From positions 66,947 through 130,946 of the forward strand of contig NZ_JBQCKK010000012.1 in the NCBI RefSeq assembly GCF_051967035.1: 64,000 bases of DNA, given 5' to 3'. Position numbers and translations under genes: made by a program. Origin of the DNA: Brevibacillus sp051967035. Lineage in GTDB: Bacteria > Bacillota > Bacilli > Brevibacillales > Brevibacillaceae. Below, in pieces: positions 1-8,548 of this stretch. The notes under the pieces are model-generated. The model saw only the letters and a program-made list of their open reading frames with translations, was not told where the DNA came from and made no database searches. How positions within the stretch are numbered: the stretch's first letter is position 1; each line of letters opens with the position of its first letter.

Positions 1-1245
1 TCCGGCACGGGGTGCGACATCTATTTGCTCCATCCGGAGATGAGCGCAAGGCAGCTTGCGCAATGGCTGGACGAGACGAAGCTCGACCTGCTCGTCCACG
101 ATGCCAAAGAGACGGCTCACATCGAGCAAGCGGCCAACGGGACCGTGCGGCTGTACAGCTATCACGACCAGTTGCCCGCCATCGATCGGCTGGTGCACCA
201 AGGGCATGGGAGGGCCGGAACGGCTGCCGCCACCCGAAAATTGCCAAAGCGGGCATCTGCCGGGCGTATTATGCTGTTGACAGGAGGGACGACGGGACAG
301 CCGAAAAACGTCGCGCACAAGCCGTCGCTGTTCCACTATTTGCCGCCGTTTTTGGCGCTGCTGACGCGGCTTCGGCTGCTGCGCTGCCAGACCGCCTATG
401 TGGCGACGCCCATCTGCCACGGATACGGGCTGGCGATTCTGCTTTTGTTCCTTGCGCTGGGCAAAAAAGTCGTGATAACGCCCGGCTTCGACGCCGCCAA
501 CGCCTGTGCGCTGATCGAAAAGCACAAGGTCGATGCCGTGACAGTCGTTCCGCTCATGCTGAGAAAAATGCTGCGGCACAACGCGAGCGCCTTGCAGTCT
601 CTCGCCTGCATCGCCTCTGGCGGCGCGCCGCTATCGTCCGCCCTCGCCGCCGAGGTGTCCGGCCAATGGGGAGCGGTTTTGTTCAACCTGTACGGCACTT
701 CCGAAGCGGGCCTGTGTGCCGTCGCCACGCCACAAGATCTGGCGTCTGCACCGCACACCATCGGCAAAAAAATCGGCGGTGTCGGCTTGCACATACGGGG
801 AAGGGACGGGCGAAAACTCGCGGCAGGCGAGATCGGGCAGCTTTGCGTGCGAAGGCGGAGAGCGTTTTTCTCCACCCGGACTGGCTGGATCGAGACAGGC
901 GATCTGGGCTATCGGGATGAGCGCGGGTATTATTTTTTGTGCGGGCGGACAGACGACATGGTCGTCTCCGGCGGAGAAAATGTGTATCTGATCGAGCTAG
1001 AGCGCATGTTGGCCGAGCATCCGGACGTAGAGGATGCGGCAGTGGTGGGCATTCCCGACGAAGCGTTTGGGCAAAGGCTGAAAGCGTTCGTGCAGCCTGC
1101 GAGCCATGCCGGGCTGACGGAGGAAGCATTGCTGGGCTGGCTGCGCCCGCGAGTCGCCAGGTACCAGTTGCCAAAAGCGATTGTGTTCGTTGACCGCATC
1201 GCCTACACCGACCTGGGCAAGCCCGACCGCAAGCGGCTGATGTAA
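1..1245 (+). CDS. AMP-dependent acyl-CoA synthetase/ligase, 5' end outside window
   Basis: The frame is open from base 1, so this is the C-terminal ~414 residues of a longer protein. ANL-superfamily motifs appear in order: phosphate-binding TGGTTGQPK (around nt 283), YGTSEAG (around nt 690), the TGDLGY adenylate motif (around nt 895), GGENVY at the hinge, and a C-terminal GKPDRKRL carrying the likely catalytic lysine. Enzymes of this family activate a carboxylic acid with ATP and transfer it to CoA or a carrier protein; the substrate cannot be read here. It lies upstream of an iron-uptake block, but an AT-richer pocket separates them, so I do not infer a shared function. The TTG at 25 is an internal codon, not a start. 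Confidence 0.85.
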   Translation, partial: SGTGCDIYLLHPEMSARQLAQWLDETKLDLLVHDAKETAHIEQAANGTVRLYSYHDQLPAIDRLVHQGHGRAGTAAATRKLPKRASAGRIMLLTGGTTGQPKNVAHKPSLFHYLPPFLALLTRLRLLRCQTAYVATPICHGYGLAILLLFLALGKKVVITPGFDAANACALIEKHKVDAVTVVPLMLRKMLRHNASALQSLACIASGGAPLSSALAAEVSGQWGAVLFNLYGTSEAGLCAVATPQDLASAPHTIGKKIGGVGLHIRGRDGRKLAAGEIGQLCVRRRRAFFSTRTGWIETGDLGYRDERGYYFLCGRTDDMVVSGGENVYLIELERMLAEHPDVEDAAVVGIPDEAFGQRLKAFVQPASHAGLTEEALLGWLRPRVARYQLPKAIVFVDRIAYTDLGKPDRKRLM

Positions 1246-1440
1246 AAGCCCGGCGGCCAAGCGGTCTGGGCGCATCGTGCTGTAAAGCGCTTCCGAAGCA
1301 AGCTTGTGTAACTTGCAGCATACTGTTCAAGGAAATCTGGTAAGCCGATTGCCTATAAATGGGGCTTATCAAAAAAGGGGGAGAGTAAGAACCTTTCTAG
1401 CCCCACACAAACAACTCCATTCCGGAAGGGGCCGACCATC

Positions 1441-1776
1441 TTACGAAGTAGATTGTATTTGGTTTCGAAGCACTCCCAAATATTTCCGTTTGTATTTGTT
1501 TACGCCTTGCTGGGAGATACCTAAATGCTTGGCTACGATTTCTTCTGGAACCCCATTGATAACTACTTGCTCGATAATGAATCTTGCTTTAGATGGAAGG
1601 GAATGTAACATGTCTTCTACATACAGCTTTGAATCTACAGAAGACAATTGATTTTGCCCGCAGAAATTTTCTATGATCGGAAGCTCTCGGGCGGAAACCT
1701 TCTTTGCTTGATACTGCAACCGCCAAGCAATTCTTTTGATAACTTTCCTGCATTCTTCTAGTCGTTCGTCCTTCAT
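1441..1776 (-). CDS. Sigma-70 region 4-like helix-turn-helix protein
   Basis: A 111-residue protein read from the ATG at 1776, preceded by a GGTGAG ribosome site; an upstream in-frame ATG at 1788 has poorer spacing. The C-terminal half (PEEIVAKHLGISQQGVNKYK) has the layout of a sigma region 4 or phage-type sigma-like HTH, and the N-terminal half is basic and helical. No region 2 is visible, so it is not a full sigma factor. It could be an accessory sigma subunit or a phage/ICE-type regulator. The gene is clearly AT-richer than its flanks and sits beside a DUF3139 gene, which suggests acquisition by transfer. Confidence 0.6.
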   Translation of the reverse strand: MKDERLEECRKVIKRIAWRLQYQAKKVSARELPIIENFCGQNQLSSVDSKLYVEDMLHSLPSKARFIIEQVVINGVPEEIVAKHLGISQQGVNKYKRKYLGVLRNQIQSTS

Positions 1777-2008
1777 GCTTCTCACCATCCCATCCTATAG
1801 GTACATGAACAATGTAAAAAGCAACTTTCTTTCACCACGTCTCCTGGCTTCATATCCGTGTTAGTACCAGGATATTGTGGTCTATCGGATGCCATAGAAA
1901 ATTCATCCTATAAAGTTGATGAACAATAGTAGGGCGCCCATTATCGCTTTCACTATTCAAGGAAAAAAAAGCATCATTTTACAACCAGTTTTTTGGGGGG
2001 GAACGAAA

Positions 2009-2317
2009 ATGAACAAAAAATCAATGATTATCGTTTTCCTGGTCTTACTCCTGATCGCTGCTCCAGTTATATATGTTCAAGGCACCTTGTTGAGCTTAGA
2101 AGATCAGGTGCGCCACTATCTCATTACCGAGAAAAATATCGATGAGAAAACAATAGGTAGTCTGGATGGCCGTTTTGGGAAGCTTCCGTTCTTTGGTGTA
2201 GAAGTTATTTTTGCGGATGAACCCGATGTAAGATACTTTTATACGGAAAGAGACGGAGACATAGTACCTCTCGGTGCAACGCTGAAACCCGAAGGATACA
2301 ATTACAAACATAAATGA
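2009..2317 (+). CDS. DUF3139-family small membrane-anchored protein
   Basis: A 102-residue protein from the ATG at 2009, directly after a G-rich ribosome site; an upstream in-frame ATG at 1916 lacks one. Residues ~6-24 form one hydrophobic segment (an uncleaved anchor or signal). The rest is a soluble extracytoplasmic part with the family pattern LEDQVRHYLITEKN, KLPFFGVEVIFADEP and a following tyrosine-rich strand, as I recall for DUF3139. The function is unknown. It is AT-rich like the sigma-like gene next door and unlike the GC-rich genes from 2431 onward. Confidence 0.65.
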   Translation: MNKKSMIIVFLVLLLIAAPVIYVQGTLLSLEDQVRHYLITEKNIDEKTIGSLDGRFGKLPFFGVEVIFADEPDVRYFYTERDGDIVPLGATLKPEGYNYKHK

Positions 2318-2430
2318 GGCGAAAGCAGCTTGTGTAAAGGAAACGACACATTTTCCCGAAATATCCTGCCCCCGAAAGCCATACATATTACGAGACATCC
2401 GAAACAACCAGGGGAAAGGAATGAGCAACC

Positions 2431-2871
2431 ATGCCTCAAGGCATCCACCATATCGAGCTGCCGCTGCCGATCGGGACGATCTGGAAGTTCGTCAGCGTAC
2501 TGGAAAACTGGGTTCCGCTCGTGCCCGGCTACATCAGCCACGAGGTGATTGACGAGCGGCGCGTGACCTGGACGTTTATCGGCGACATCGGGATCATGAA
2601 AAAGCAAATCAGCCTACAGGTGGACATTACCGAGTGGAACGAGCCGACAGAGGTGAAGTTCACGTTGACTGGGATCAACGAGAATTTTACGGGAGAAGGC
2701 TACTTTCGCGCGGAGGCGCTGGGGGAGGCTCGCACAAAAATGACCGGGTTTCTCGATATTACCGCCAAAGGCTTGAAGGCCCCGATGGTCAATTCGATTC
2801 TGAAATCCCATGTCCCGCAATTGACGACAGATTTGGCGGAAGCCGTCGCCAGCCGGGTGAGGGAAACATAA
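2431..2871 (+). CDS. CoxG/SRPBCC-family protein
   Basis: 146 residues from the ATG at 2431. The fold signature is that of the CoxG branch of the SRPBCC (START-like) superfamily: PIGTIWKFVSVLENWVPLVP near the N-terminus, a central run of beta strands (ITEWNEPTEVKFTLTGI), and a long C-terminal helix ending in LTTDLAEAVASR. CoxG proteins accompany CO dehydrogenase in some bacteria, but in Bacillales they usually stand alone as presumed ligand-binding proteins; no cox genes are visible here. A strong hairpin terminator follows, so it is probably a single-gene unit. Confidence 0.75.
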   Translation: MPQGIHHIELPLPIGTIWKFVSVLENWVPLVPGYISHEVIDERRVTWTFIGDIGIMKKQISLQVDITEWNEPTEVKFTLTGINENFTGEGYFRAEALGEARTKMTGFLDITAKGLKAPMVNSILKSHVPQLTTDLAEAVASRVRET

Positions 2872-2887
2872 GCGAAGCGCGCTGCTG

Positions 2888-2920
2888 AAAACCTTTGCGA
2901 GCCGGCAAAGGTTTTTTCTT
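2888..2920 (+). terminator. Intrinsic terminator after the CoxG-like gene
   Basis: AAAACCTTTGC pairs with GCAAAGGTTTT around a short loop and is followed by a T run. Confidence 0.85.
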
Positions 2921-3053
2921 TGGAAGCCGGACACTTGCGCAGTTGACGACTTCGCGATTTTGCATTAAGCTACCATAATTAATTGGGTAACTGTTGCGAA
3001 AAAACATGGGTTTCACGAGGAAGCAACAGGAAAAATGACGAAGGGTGATCGAT

Positions 3054-3290
3054 GTGAAAATCCAGAAAAAATACGAAGCCATTCTCTTTACGTTTCTAAT
3101 GGCATTGGGCATGTCTTGTCTTTTATCGTTCTTCATGATGCTGGTGAATTTCGGCTTCAACTCCATGCTGCTGGAGCGCTGGCTCAAGGCATGGCCGATG
3201 GCTTTTTCGCTGGCGTTTCCCGCCGCTTACTTTTTGCCAAAAGTCATCCGGCGGCTGATGAAAAAAATTACGTTTGTCGAGAGCAAATAA
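3054..3290 (+). CDS. DUF2798-family small integral membrane protein
   Basis: A 78-residue protein taken from the GTG at 3054, because the AAGGGTGAT ribosome site at 3041-3049 fits it; GTG 3045 lies inside that site. Two hydrophobic segments (about residues 8-30 and 40-60) are separated by LLERWLKAWPMAF, ending in a basic cytoplasmic tail VIRRLMKK. This two-helix pattern with a WP motif is what I know of DUF2798. The function is unknown. It is a single-gene unit closed by a terminator. Confidence 0.7.
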   Translation: MKIQKKYEAILFTFLMALGMSCLLSFFMMLVNFGFNSMLLERWLKAWPMAFSLAFPAAYFLPKVIRRLMKKITFVESK

Positions 3291-3302
3291 GCTTGGTCAT
3301 CT

Positions 3303-3332
3303 GCACAGCTAGCGAAGGCTGTGCTTTTTTTT
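3303..3332 (+). terminator. Intrinsic terminator after the DUF2798 gene
   Basis: GCACAGC and GCTGTGC form a 7-bp stem followed by eight T. Confidence 0.85.
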
Positions 3333-3382
3333 GTACATCGTCAGGCGGGTACGGCCGACAGGCACTGGGGGCGATTCGTTAT

Positions 3383-3410
3383 TGATGATGAGAATCATTA
3401 TCTTTATAAT
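3383..3410 (+). promoter_or_regulatory. Sigma-A promoter overlapped by a Fur box
   Basis: -35 TTGATG (3383-3388), a 16-bp spacer and a perfect -10 TATAAT (3405-3410). The spacer holds TGAGAATCATTATCT (3389-3403), which matches the 7-1-7 Fur consensus TGATAATNATTATCA at 12 of 14 informative bases. Fur bound here would block RNA polymerase, so the regulator gene and probably the downstream iron block should be iron-repressed. Confidence 0.85.
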
Positions 3411-3463
3411 AGACCCACATCCAATTCCATGACGCCACAGCACAGAACAGGAGGGAAAGGGAG

Positions 3464-5335
3464 TTGTCATTTCAGGACGATGTATGGTTATGGAATCACG
3501 CAGCTCTCAAAGTAGTGGATGCCCGCCGGGCGGTGATCCAGCCAGGCGACAGCCTGCGCGCGCACCAGCTTACGGCAGGCTCGTTTTTGTGTACTGTACA
3601 AGGGAAGGCTCGCATACGGCTTGGTGATGTGCAGTATCAGGCGGGCCCTTATCATATTTGCCATGCCGGAAAAGGCAGTTCATTCGCAGTCGATTCCGTG
3701 CAGGAAGCGCTCGAATACTATTTGCTGCAATACAAGGCGACCCTCGCTCTGCCGTGCCGCGAGGAGCTGTTGCGGCTGCAACAGAAGCGGGACCCTTTTC
3801 AACGCGCGCACAGCTTTACGCCGCGCTATCCGCTTTCGCTGTTTGGCACCATCCGCCAGCTGCACGAGAAATGGCAGAAGGCGAGCATGCTGGACAGGCT
3901 GCACGCGAAGGCGCTTTTGCATCAGTTTGTGTACGAATGGCTCCAGCAGCGCCAGGAGCAGGCAGAAGAGCCGACTCCCCAGAGTCTGGTGGACAAGGCA
4001 ATCCGCTTGATCGAGGAGCAGTTCTCCGAGAAAATGACGCTGCATGCGCTCGCGAGCCAGGTAGGCTGCCAGGAGCGGCAGTTGCAGCGGCTGTTCAAGG
4101 CAGCGCTTGCGGTAGGGCCGATGGAATACCTGCTCCGCGTCCGGGTGGAAAAGGCCAAGGAGCTGCTGCTGAAGCTGAATGTGCCGCTGATGCACATTGC
4201 CGAGTCTGTCGGCTTTTCAGACAGCTATTACTTCAGCCGCCTGTTCAAAAAATACGTCGGCATCTCCCCCAGCCAGTTTCGAAAAATGGCCGGACAGCTC
4301 GAACTTTGTCGCCAAAATCCATCCCGTTTGTCGCTATCGTTCATTGGCGGCAAACACGTGCCCTTGTATAGTATTACTGACGAGAATGGGAGTCATTCTC
4401 AACAAGGAACAGCAGTGGCAGCGCCTGCTTCGACTGCTCTTCTAGCGCACAGGAGCAAGCGCGCCAAACAGGCAGACGCTGAGGAGGGAGTGGCAAAAGC
4501 GACAAGCAAGCGTATTCGGCATCTGCGAGGCGAACTGGAACTGGACCGACTGATCGAAAGAATAGCGGTGCTTGATTACCAGTACATCGATCAAATGTAC
4601 GCTCTCGGCCACTTGCCAGTAGGCAGCGTATTTGCCACGACCAGTCTGTCCGGATTGCCGGAATATTTGGGCGAGAAAATGAGCGCGATCAAAAGGCTGG
4701 GGACAAAGGATCATCCGGATTTGACCGCGATTGCCGAGCTGTCGCCGGAGCTGATTGTCTGCACGGATACACATGCGCATTTGTACGACGAGCTGGTCGC
4801 GATTGCCCCGACGGTGATGCTCGACAGAAACGACGACTGGCGGACGACGCTTCCTGTGCTGGGAAAAATGCTCGGCAAAGAGCAGGAGGCGCAACACGTG
4901 ATTGACGCGTACAACCAAAAGATCGTCCATCTGAAAGATGCGATTGCGGCGAAGCTGGGGGGCAAGACGGTTTCCTTGATCCGGCCGCGCGACAACATGA
5001 TCCGGCTGCACACGACGGCGCACCGGACGGCACGGATTTTGTACCGCGATCTCGGCATCGCGCCGCCGCCGATGGCGATGGACAGCAAGCGGACCAGCTC
5101 GTACATCCAGCTGGACGCCATGGCCGAACTGAATGCCGACCACCTCTTTGTGTTGCAGGACGATACGAACGCCGCGCTGACCAGCGCCTACCAGGAGTCC
5201 GCCGTCTGGAGAAGTCTGGGCGTGGTCAAAGCCAACCATGTGCGCACGTTCGATACGACGATGTGGATCGGCTTTTACGGGCCTGTCGCGATTAACCGGG
5301 TAGTGGACGAAATTGCAGACGCGCTGTTGTCCTGA
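3464..5335 (+). CDS. AraC-family regulator fused to a siderophore-binding-protein-like domain (Btr-like)
   Basis: 623 residues from TTG 3464, behind an AGGAGG site. The N-terminal ~150 residues are a cupin-like arm. An AraC double-HTH follows at ~170-275 (ending GFSDSYYFSRLFKKYVGISPSQF), then a ~70-residue linker. The C-terminal ~280 residues resemble FeuA/FhuD-type binding proteins (AVLDYQYIDQMYALG, AELSPELIVCTDTH, AIAPTV). B. subtilis Btr has the same architecture and activates siderophore uptake when the ferric siderophore binds the SBP-like domain; I infer the same here because reductase, exporter, receptor and permease genes follow. Length exceeds Btr (~530 residues), mainly in the linker, which encodes a promoter/Fur-box-like sequence on the DNA (4344-4400). 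Confidence 0.9.
   Translation: MSFQDDVWLWNHAALKVVDARRAVIQPGDSLRAHQLTAGSFLCTVQGKARIRLGDVQYQAGPYHICHAGKGSSFAVDSVQEALEYYLLQYKATLALPCREELLRLQQKRDPFQRAHSFTPRYPLSLFGTIRQLHEKWQKASMLDRLHAKALLHQFVYEWLQQRQEQAEEPTPQSLVDKAIRLIEEQFSEKMTLHALASQVGCQERQLQRLFKAALAVGPMEYLLRVRVEKAKELLLKLNVPLMHIAESVGFSDSYYFSRLFKKYVGISPSQFRKMAGQLELCRQNPSRLSLSFIGGKHVPLYSITDENGSHSQQGTAVAAPASTALLAHRSKRAKQADAEEGVAKATSKRIRHLRGELELDRLIERIAVLDYQYIDQMYALGHLPVGSVFATTSLSGLPEYLGEKMSAIKRLGTKDHPDLTAIAELSPELIVCTDTHAHLYDELVAIAPTVMLDRNDDWRTTLPVLGKMLGKEQEAQHVIDAYNQKIVHLKDAIAAKLGGKTVSLIRPRDNMIRLHTTAHRTARILYRDLGIAPPPMAMDSKRTSSYIQLDAMAELNADHLFVLQDDTNAALTSAYQESAVWRSLGVVKANHVRTFDTTMWIGFYGPVAINRVVDEIADALLS
4344..4400 (+). promoter_or_regulatory. Promoter plus Fur-box-like sequence inside the regulator ORF
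   Basis: TTGGCG (4344-4349), a 17-bp spacer and TATAGT (4367-4372) form a good sigma-A promoter. Ten bases downstream GAGAATGGGAGTCATTCTC (4382-4400) is a near-palindrome matching the 19-bp Fur consensus at 14 positions. It falls exactly in the linker between the AraC and SBP-like domains. It may be an internal iron-regulated promoter or the relic of an intergenic region captured by gene fusion. Confidence 0.5.
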
Positions 5336-5370
5336 CCGCCTCATCTCTGCCCGCAAAGGGAGAGCATTTG

Positions 5371-6150
5371 ATGAACAAAAACTGGCTAGAAGCGGACGAA
5401 TCGGCGTATGTGGCGGAGCATTTTCGCCTGACCCATGGCGTACCCGTGCGCTCGGGAGAGTTGATTCCGGTCACAGCGTTGTTGGATGAAAAGACGTGCG
5501 CGGACTGTCTCGCGCGGATGAGCGGCTATTTGCACGCCCCTTCGCTGAAAGTGACCGCCTCCCTGTTTGCCAAAAGGTACGCATTTTTGACCGTTGCCCC
5601 CATCTTGTACGCCATGACGATGTACAACAAAGCCGTCATGCTGGACGTCGGGCAATGCCAGCTCGTTTTGGCAAAGGAGCCGGGCGAGCCATGGCTGTCG
5701 CGGCTCCATGTACGCGCGCCGGACGTTCGCGCGTTCGCTGCCGGGGACAGGAGCGAGTGGCGGGAGCAGATCATCCGCAGCTTGTTCGCCGGACATATCG
5801 CACCGCTGTGGCACACGATTTCCCGCGTGGCGAACATTCCACGCATCGTGCTGTGGGAAAATACGGCGGTCCGTTTGTTTTCGCTGTACGAAAAGCGGAT
5901 CAAAGCGGAGGCGGGAAGCGAACTGCGGGAGCGCGTCCAGGCTGACTTTGCCTGCCTGCTCACGCACGCGCCTGCCCCATGGTTCGGGGAAGCACAAAAT
6001 CCGTTTGCGCCGTTTTGCGTGTTTGGCGACAGCGAATCTGGCGCGATGACAGCGCGACCGAACCGGATTCGCAAGACGTGCTGCTACCATTACAAGGTTT
6101 CTTCGCGCGAAGGTTTTTGCTCGGCCTGCCCGAGAGCGAAAAGCCGATGA
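5371..6150 (+). CDS. FhuF-like ferric-siderophore reductase ([2Fe-2S] protein)
   Basis: 259 residues from ATG 5371, shortly after the regulator. The C-terminus carries the FhuF-type iron-sulphur cysteine set CC-x11-C-x2-C (Cys237, 238, 250, 253), spaced as in the E. coli FhuF family. The rest is a helical domain with the family pattern around LWHTISRVANIPRIVLWEN. The likely role is cytoplasmic reduction of imported ferric siderophores to release Fe(II). Its stop overlaps the start of the MFS gene (ATGA), so the two are translationally coupled. Confidence 0.85.
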   Translation: MNKNWLEADESAYVAEHFRLTHGVPVRSGELIPVTALLDEKTCADCLARMSGYLHAPSLKVTASLFAKRYAFLTVAPILYAMTMYNKAVMLDVGQCQLVLAKEPGEPWLSRLHVRAPDVRAFAAGDRSEWREQIIRSLFAGHIAPLWHTISRVANIPRIVLWENTAVRLFSLYEKRIKAEAGSELRERVQADFACLLTHAPAPWFGEAQNPFAPFCVFGDSESGAMTARPNRIRKTCCYHYKVSSREGFCSACPRAKSR

Positions 6151-7397
6151 CAGTGAGAGAGGATCGTGTCCGCACGGTGGAAAAGTGGAGACGGAATCTG
6201 TTTATTTTGTGCGCCGGGCAATTTTTGACGATGGCCTCGCTGAGTTGCGTCACCCCGTTTTTGCCGCTCTATTTGCAGGAAATGGGCGTATCTGATCCCG
6301 GCGAAGTTCTCTGGTGGACAGGAGCGATTTACGTCGCCAACCTGCTGACGGCGTTTTTGTTTTCGCCGCTGTGGGGCAGGCTGGCGGATCGGCACGGCCG
6401 GAAGCTGATGATCGTCCGCTCCGGCTTCGGTCTCGCGGTCACGATTACGCTGATGGGATTTGTCACCAGCCCTGTGCAGTTGCTCGTGCTGCGGCTGGTG
6501 AACGGGATGATGGCAGGTTTCAGCCCGGCTGCTGTCGCTTTTACGGCGACGAATACGCCACAGGAGCGCAGCGGCTATGCGCTCGGCATCCTGCATGCCA
6601 GCGCGGTCGGGGGAACGATCTGCGGCCCGCTTTTGGGCAGTCTTCTCGCCGTCCGCTTCGGCTTTCGCGCCGTCTTTTGCTACACCGGTCTGTGCATCTT
6701 GCTTGCCGCCATGATGATCGTTTTTTGGGTGCAAGAGCGTGTAGCAAACGAGCAGCAGCTTATGGAGAAAACGAACTTTCTCACCGATTTGCGGCACATC
6801 GCGGGCAAAAAACCGCTCGGCGCGCTGTTCGTCTCTGCCGCAATCGCCAGGGCAGCGATGGTCGGTACGTTGCCGCTCATCCCGCTGTACGTCCAGCAGT
6901 TGCTTCCCGATCAGGACAACGTGGTGATCCTGGCGGGCGTGACGACGGCGGTCATGGGCCTTGCCAATATGCTTGCGGCTCCCCAGCTGGGGAAATGGGG
7001 CGACAAGTTCGGCTCCCACCGGATTTTTACCTTCGCCGTGTTCGGCTCGATCGTATTTTTGGTGCCGCAAGCGTTTGTCCAACAATTATGGCAATTCATC
7101 GCCCTGCGCTTTTGCACGGGAGCATGCCTGGGCGGGATGATGCCCTCCCTGCACGTTCTCCTGCGGCAGTACGCGCCAAAAGGAATGGAGAGCAGGACGT
7201 ACAGCTACCATAATTGCGCTGTCTTTTTGGGCGGCATGGCGGGGACGTTTGCCATGGGAGCGATTGCGAGCGGATTCGGCTTGTCGCTGATTTTTGTCGG
7301 CTCGGCCGTTTTGCTGCTCCTGAACCAGCTATGGATGACATTCATGGTGCTTCCGCATATCGGCCCGCTGCACGAAAGCGCAGAAAAGCGCCAGTGA
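6147..7397 (+). CDS. MFS transporter, candidate siderophore/drug exporter
   Basis: 416 residues starting at ATG 6147, which overlaps the stop of the reductase gene by 4 bases. About 12 hydrophobic segments are visible, with the MFS motif A variant GRLADRHGRK after TM2 and a drug-efflux-like motif C region (HASAVGGTICGPLLGSLLA) in TM5. It belongs to the 12-14 TM drug:H+ antiporter branch. Its position between ferric reductase and receptor genes suggests export of the cognate siderophore, as YmfD does for bacillibactin; this is inference from context. The longer reading frame back to 5979 overlaps the reductase and has no ribosome site. Confidence 0.8.
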   Translation: MTVREDRVRTVEKWRRNLFILCAGQFLTMASLSCVTPFLPLYLQEMGVSDPGEVLWWTGAIYVANLLTAFLFSPLWGRLADRHGRKLMIVRSGFGLAVTITLMGFVTSPVQLLVLRLVNGMMAGFSPAAVAFTATNTPQERSGYALGILHASAVGGTICGPLLGSLLAVRFGFRAVFCYTGLCILLAAMMIVFWVQERVANEQQLMEKTNFLTDLRHIAGKKPLGALFVSAAIARAAMVGTLPLIPLYVQQLLPDQDNVVILAGVTTAVMGLANMLAAPQLGKWGDKFGSHRIFTFAVFGSIVFLVPQAFVQQLWQFIALRFCTGACLGGMMPSLHVLLRQYAPKGMESRTYSYHNCAVFLGGMAGTFAMGAIASGFGLSLIFVGSAVLLLLNQLWMTFMVLPHIGPLHESAEKRQ

Positions 7398-7447
7398 GCT
7401 TTATTTGGACAAGGAAAACATTGGAAAAACAAAAGGGGGAAACAGCA

Positions 7448-8461
7448 GTGTTGATCAATAAAAAATGGTCGTTCATTTTCAGCGCCGTGCTTCTCGTTGC
7501 CTTCGTACTCGCAGGCTGCGGAACGAGCGGACAAGGAACCGCATCGGGGACGACAGAGACACAACCGTCGCAAAGCCAGCCGCAAACAGCGGCCGAACCG
7601 GCTAAAGACGCGGGACAACAGGAGGTCCGGATCGTTTCCCACGCGATGGGAAAAACAGAAGTAAAAGGAACGCCGACCAAAGTCGTGACGTTGTTCCAGG
7701 GCGCTACCGATGCCGCCCTGCTGCTTGGCGTCAAGCCGGTAGGCGCAGTAGAGTCGTGGATTGAGCAGCCGTGGTACAACTACATCCGAGACAAGATGGA
7801 TGGCGTGACCAACCTTGGCTCGGAAAACCAGCCGAACCTGGAAGAGATTGTGGCACTCCACCCGGATCTCATCATTGCCTCCAAGACCCGTCACGAAAAA
7901 ATTTACGAGCAACTGTCCGCGATTGCGCCAACGGTGATGACCGAAGAGGTGCATATTTGGAAAGACACCTTGAGCCTGAGTGCAGAGGCGCTGAACAAAA
8001 AAGCGGAAGAGGCCAAGTTTTTGGAGGAATGGGCGCAAAAGGTAGCCACGTTCAAGGAAAAAATGGGCGACAAGCTCAAGCTGGAGGTCGGGATTGTCGA
8101 CTTCCGCCCGGATCACGCCCGTATCGTGTACACCGGCTTTTCCGCTCTCGTTCTGGACGAGCTGGGCGTAGCGCGGCCGACGAACCAGAAAGGCGAAGAG
8201 TGGGGAGTGAAGCTGACCTCCAAGGAAAACATTGCGCAAATGGACGCGGATATCATTTTCGACCAGACGAGCACGACCCGGGACGACGGACGACTGGATT
8301 TGCGCAAGGAGTGGACGGAGCACCCGCTCTGGAAAAATCTGAGGGCGGTGAAAAACAATCGCGTATTCGAGGTCGATTCGGCGATCTGGAACAACGGCTC
8401 CGGCCCGTTGGCGGCATTGGGCATGCTGGAAGACTTGTATGAATTTTACGAGTTGAAATAA
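7448..8461 (+). CDS. Iron-siderophore ABC transporter substrate-binding lipoprotein
   Basis: 337 residues from GTG 7448, with an AAAGGGGG ribosome site just upstream; the open frame continues further 5' but overlaps the MFS gene. A signal peptide ends in lipobox VLAGC (Cys24), followed by a Thr/Ser/Gln-rich linker and a FecB/FeuA-type fold: RIVSHAMGKTEVKGTPTKVV, ALHPDLIIASKTRHEKIYEQ, SAIAPTV. The mature lipoprotein should capture ferric siderophore outside the membrane and pass it to the two permeases encoded next. Confidence 0.9.
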   Translation: MLINKKWSFIFSAVLLVAFVLAGCGTSGQGTASGTTETQPSQSQPQTAAEPAKDAGQQEVRIVSHAMGKTEVKGTPTKVVTLFQGATDAALLLGVKPVGAVESWIEQPWYNYIRDKMDGVTNLGSENQPNLEEIVALHPDLIIASKTRHEKIYEQLSAIAPTVMTEEVHIWKDTLSLSAEALNKKAEEAKFLEEWAQKVATFKEKMGDKLKLEVGIVDFRPDHARIVYTGFSALVLDELGVARPTNQKGEEWGVKLTSKENIAQMDADIIFDQTSTTRDDGRLDLRKEWTEHPLWKNLRAVKNNRVFEVDSAIWNNGSGPLAALGMLEDLYEFYELK

Positions 8462-8548
8462 GGATGCGAGAGGAAACTGTTGACCACAAGCGAGCGTCAG
8501 CAGTTTTCTTGTCGATGGCTTTCGCGAAAAAAGCGAGGGAGGATTGTT

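Noticed and set aside
7214..7447. Longer N-terminus for the siderophore-binding lipoprotein
   Set aside because: It overlaps the MFS gene and would place ~78 residues before the signal peptide and lipobox.
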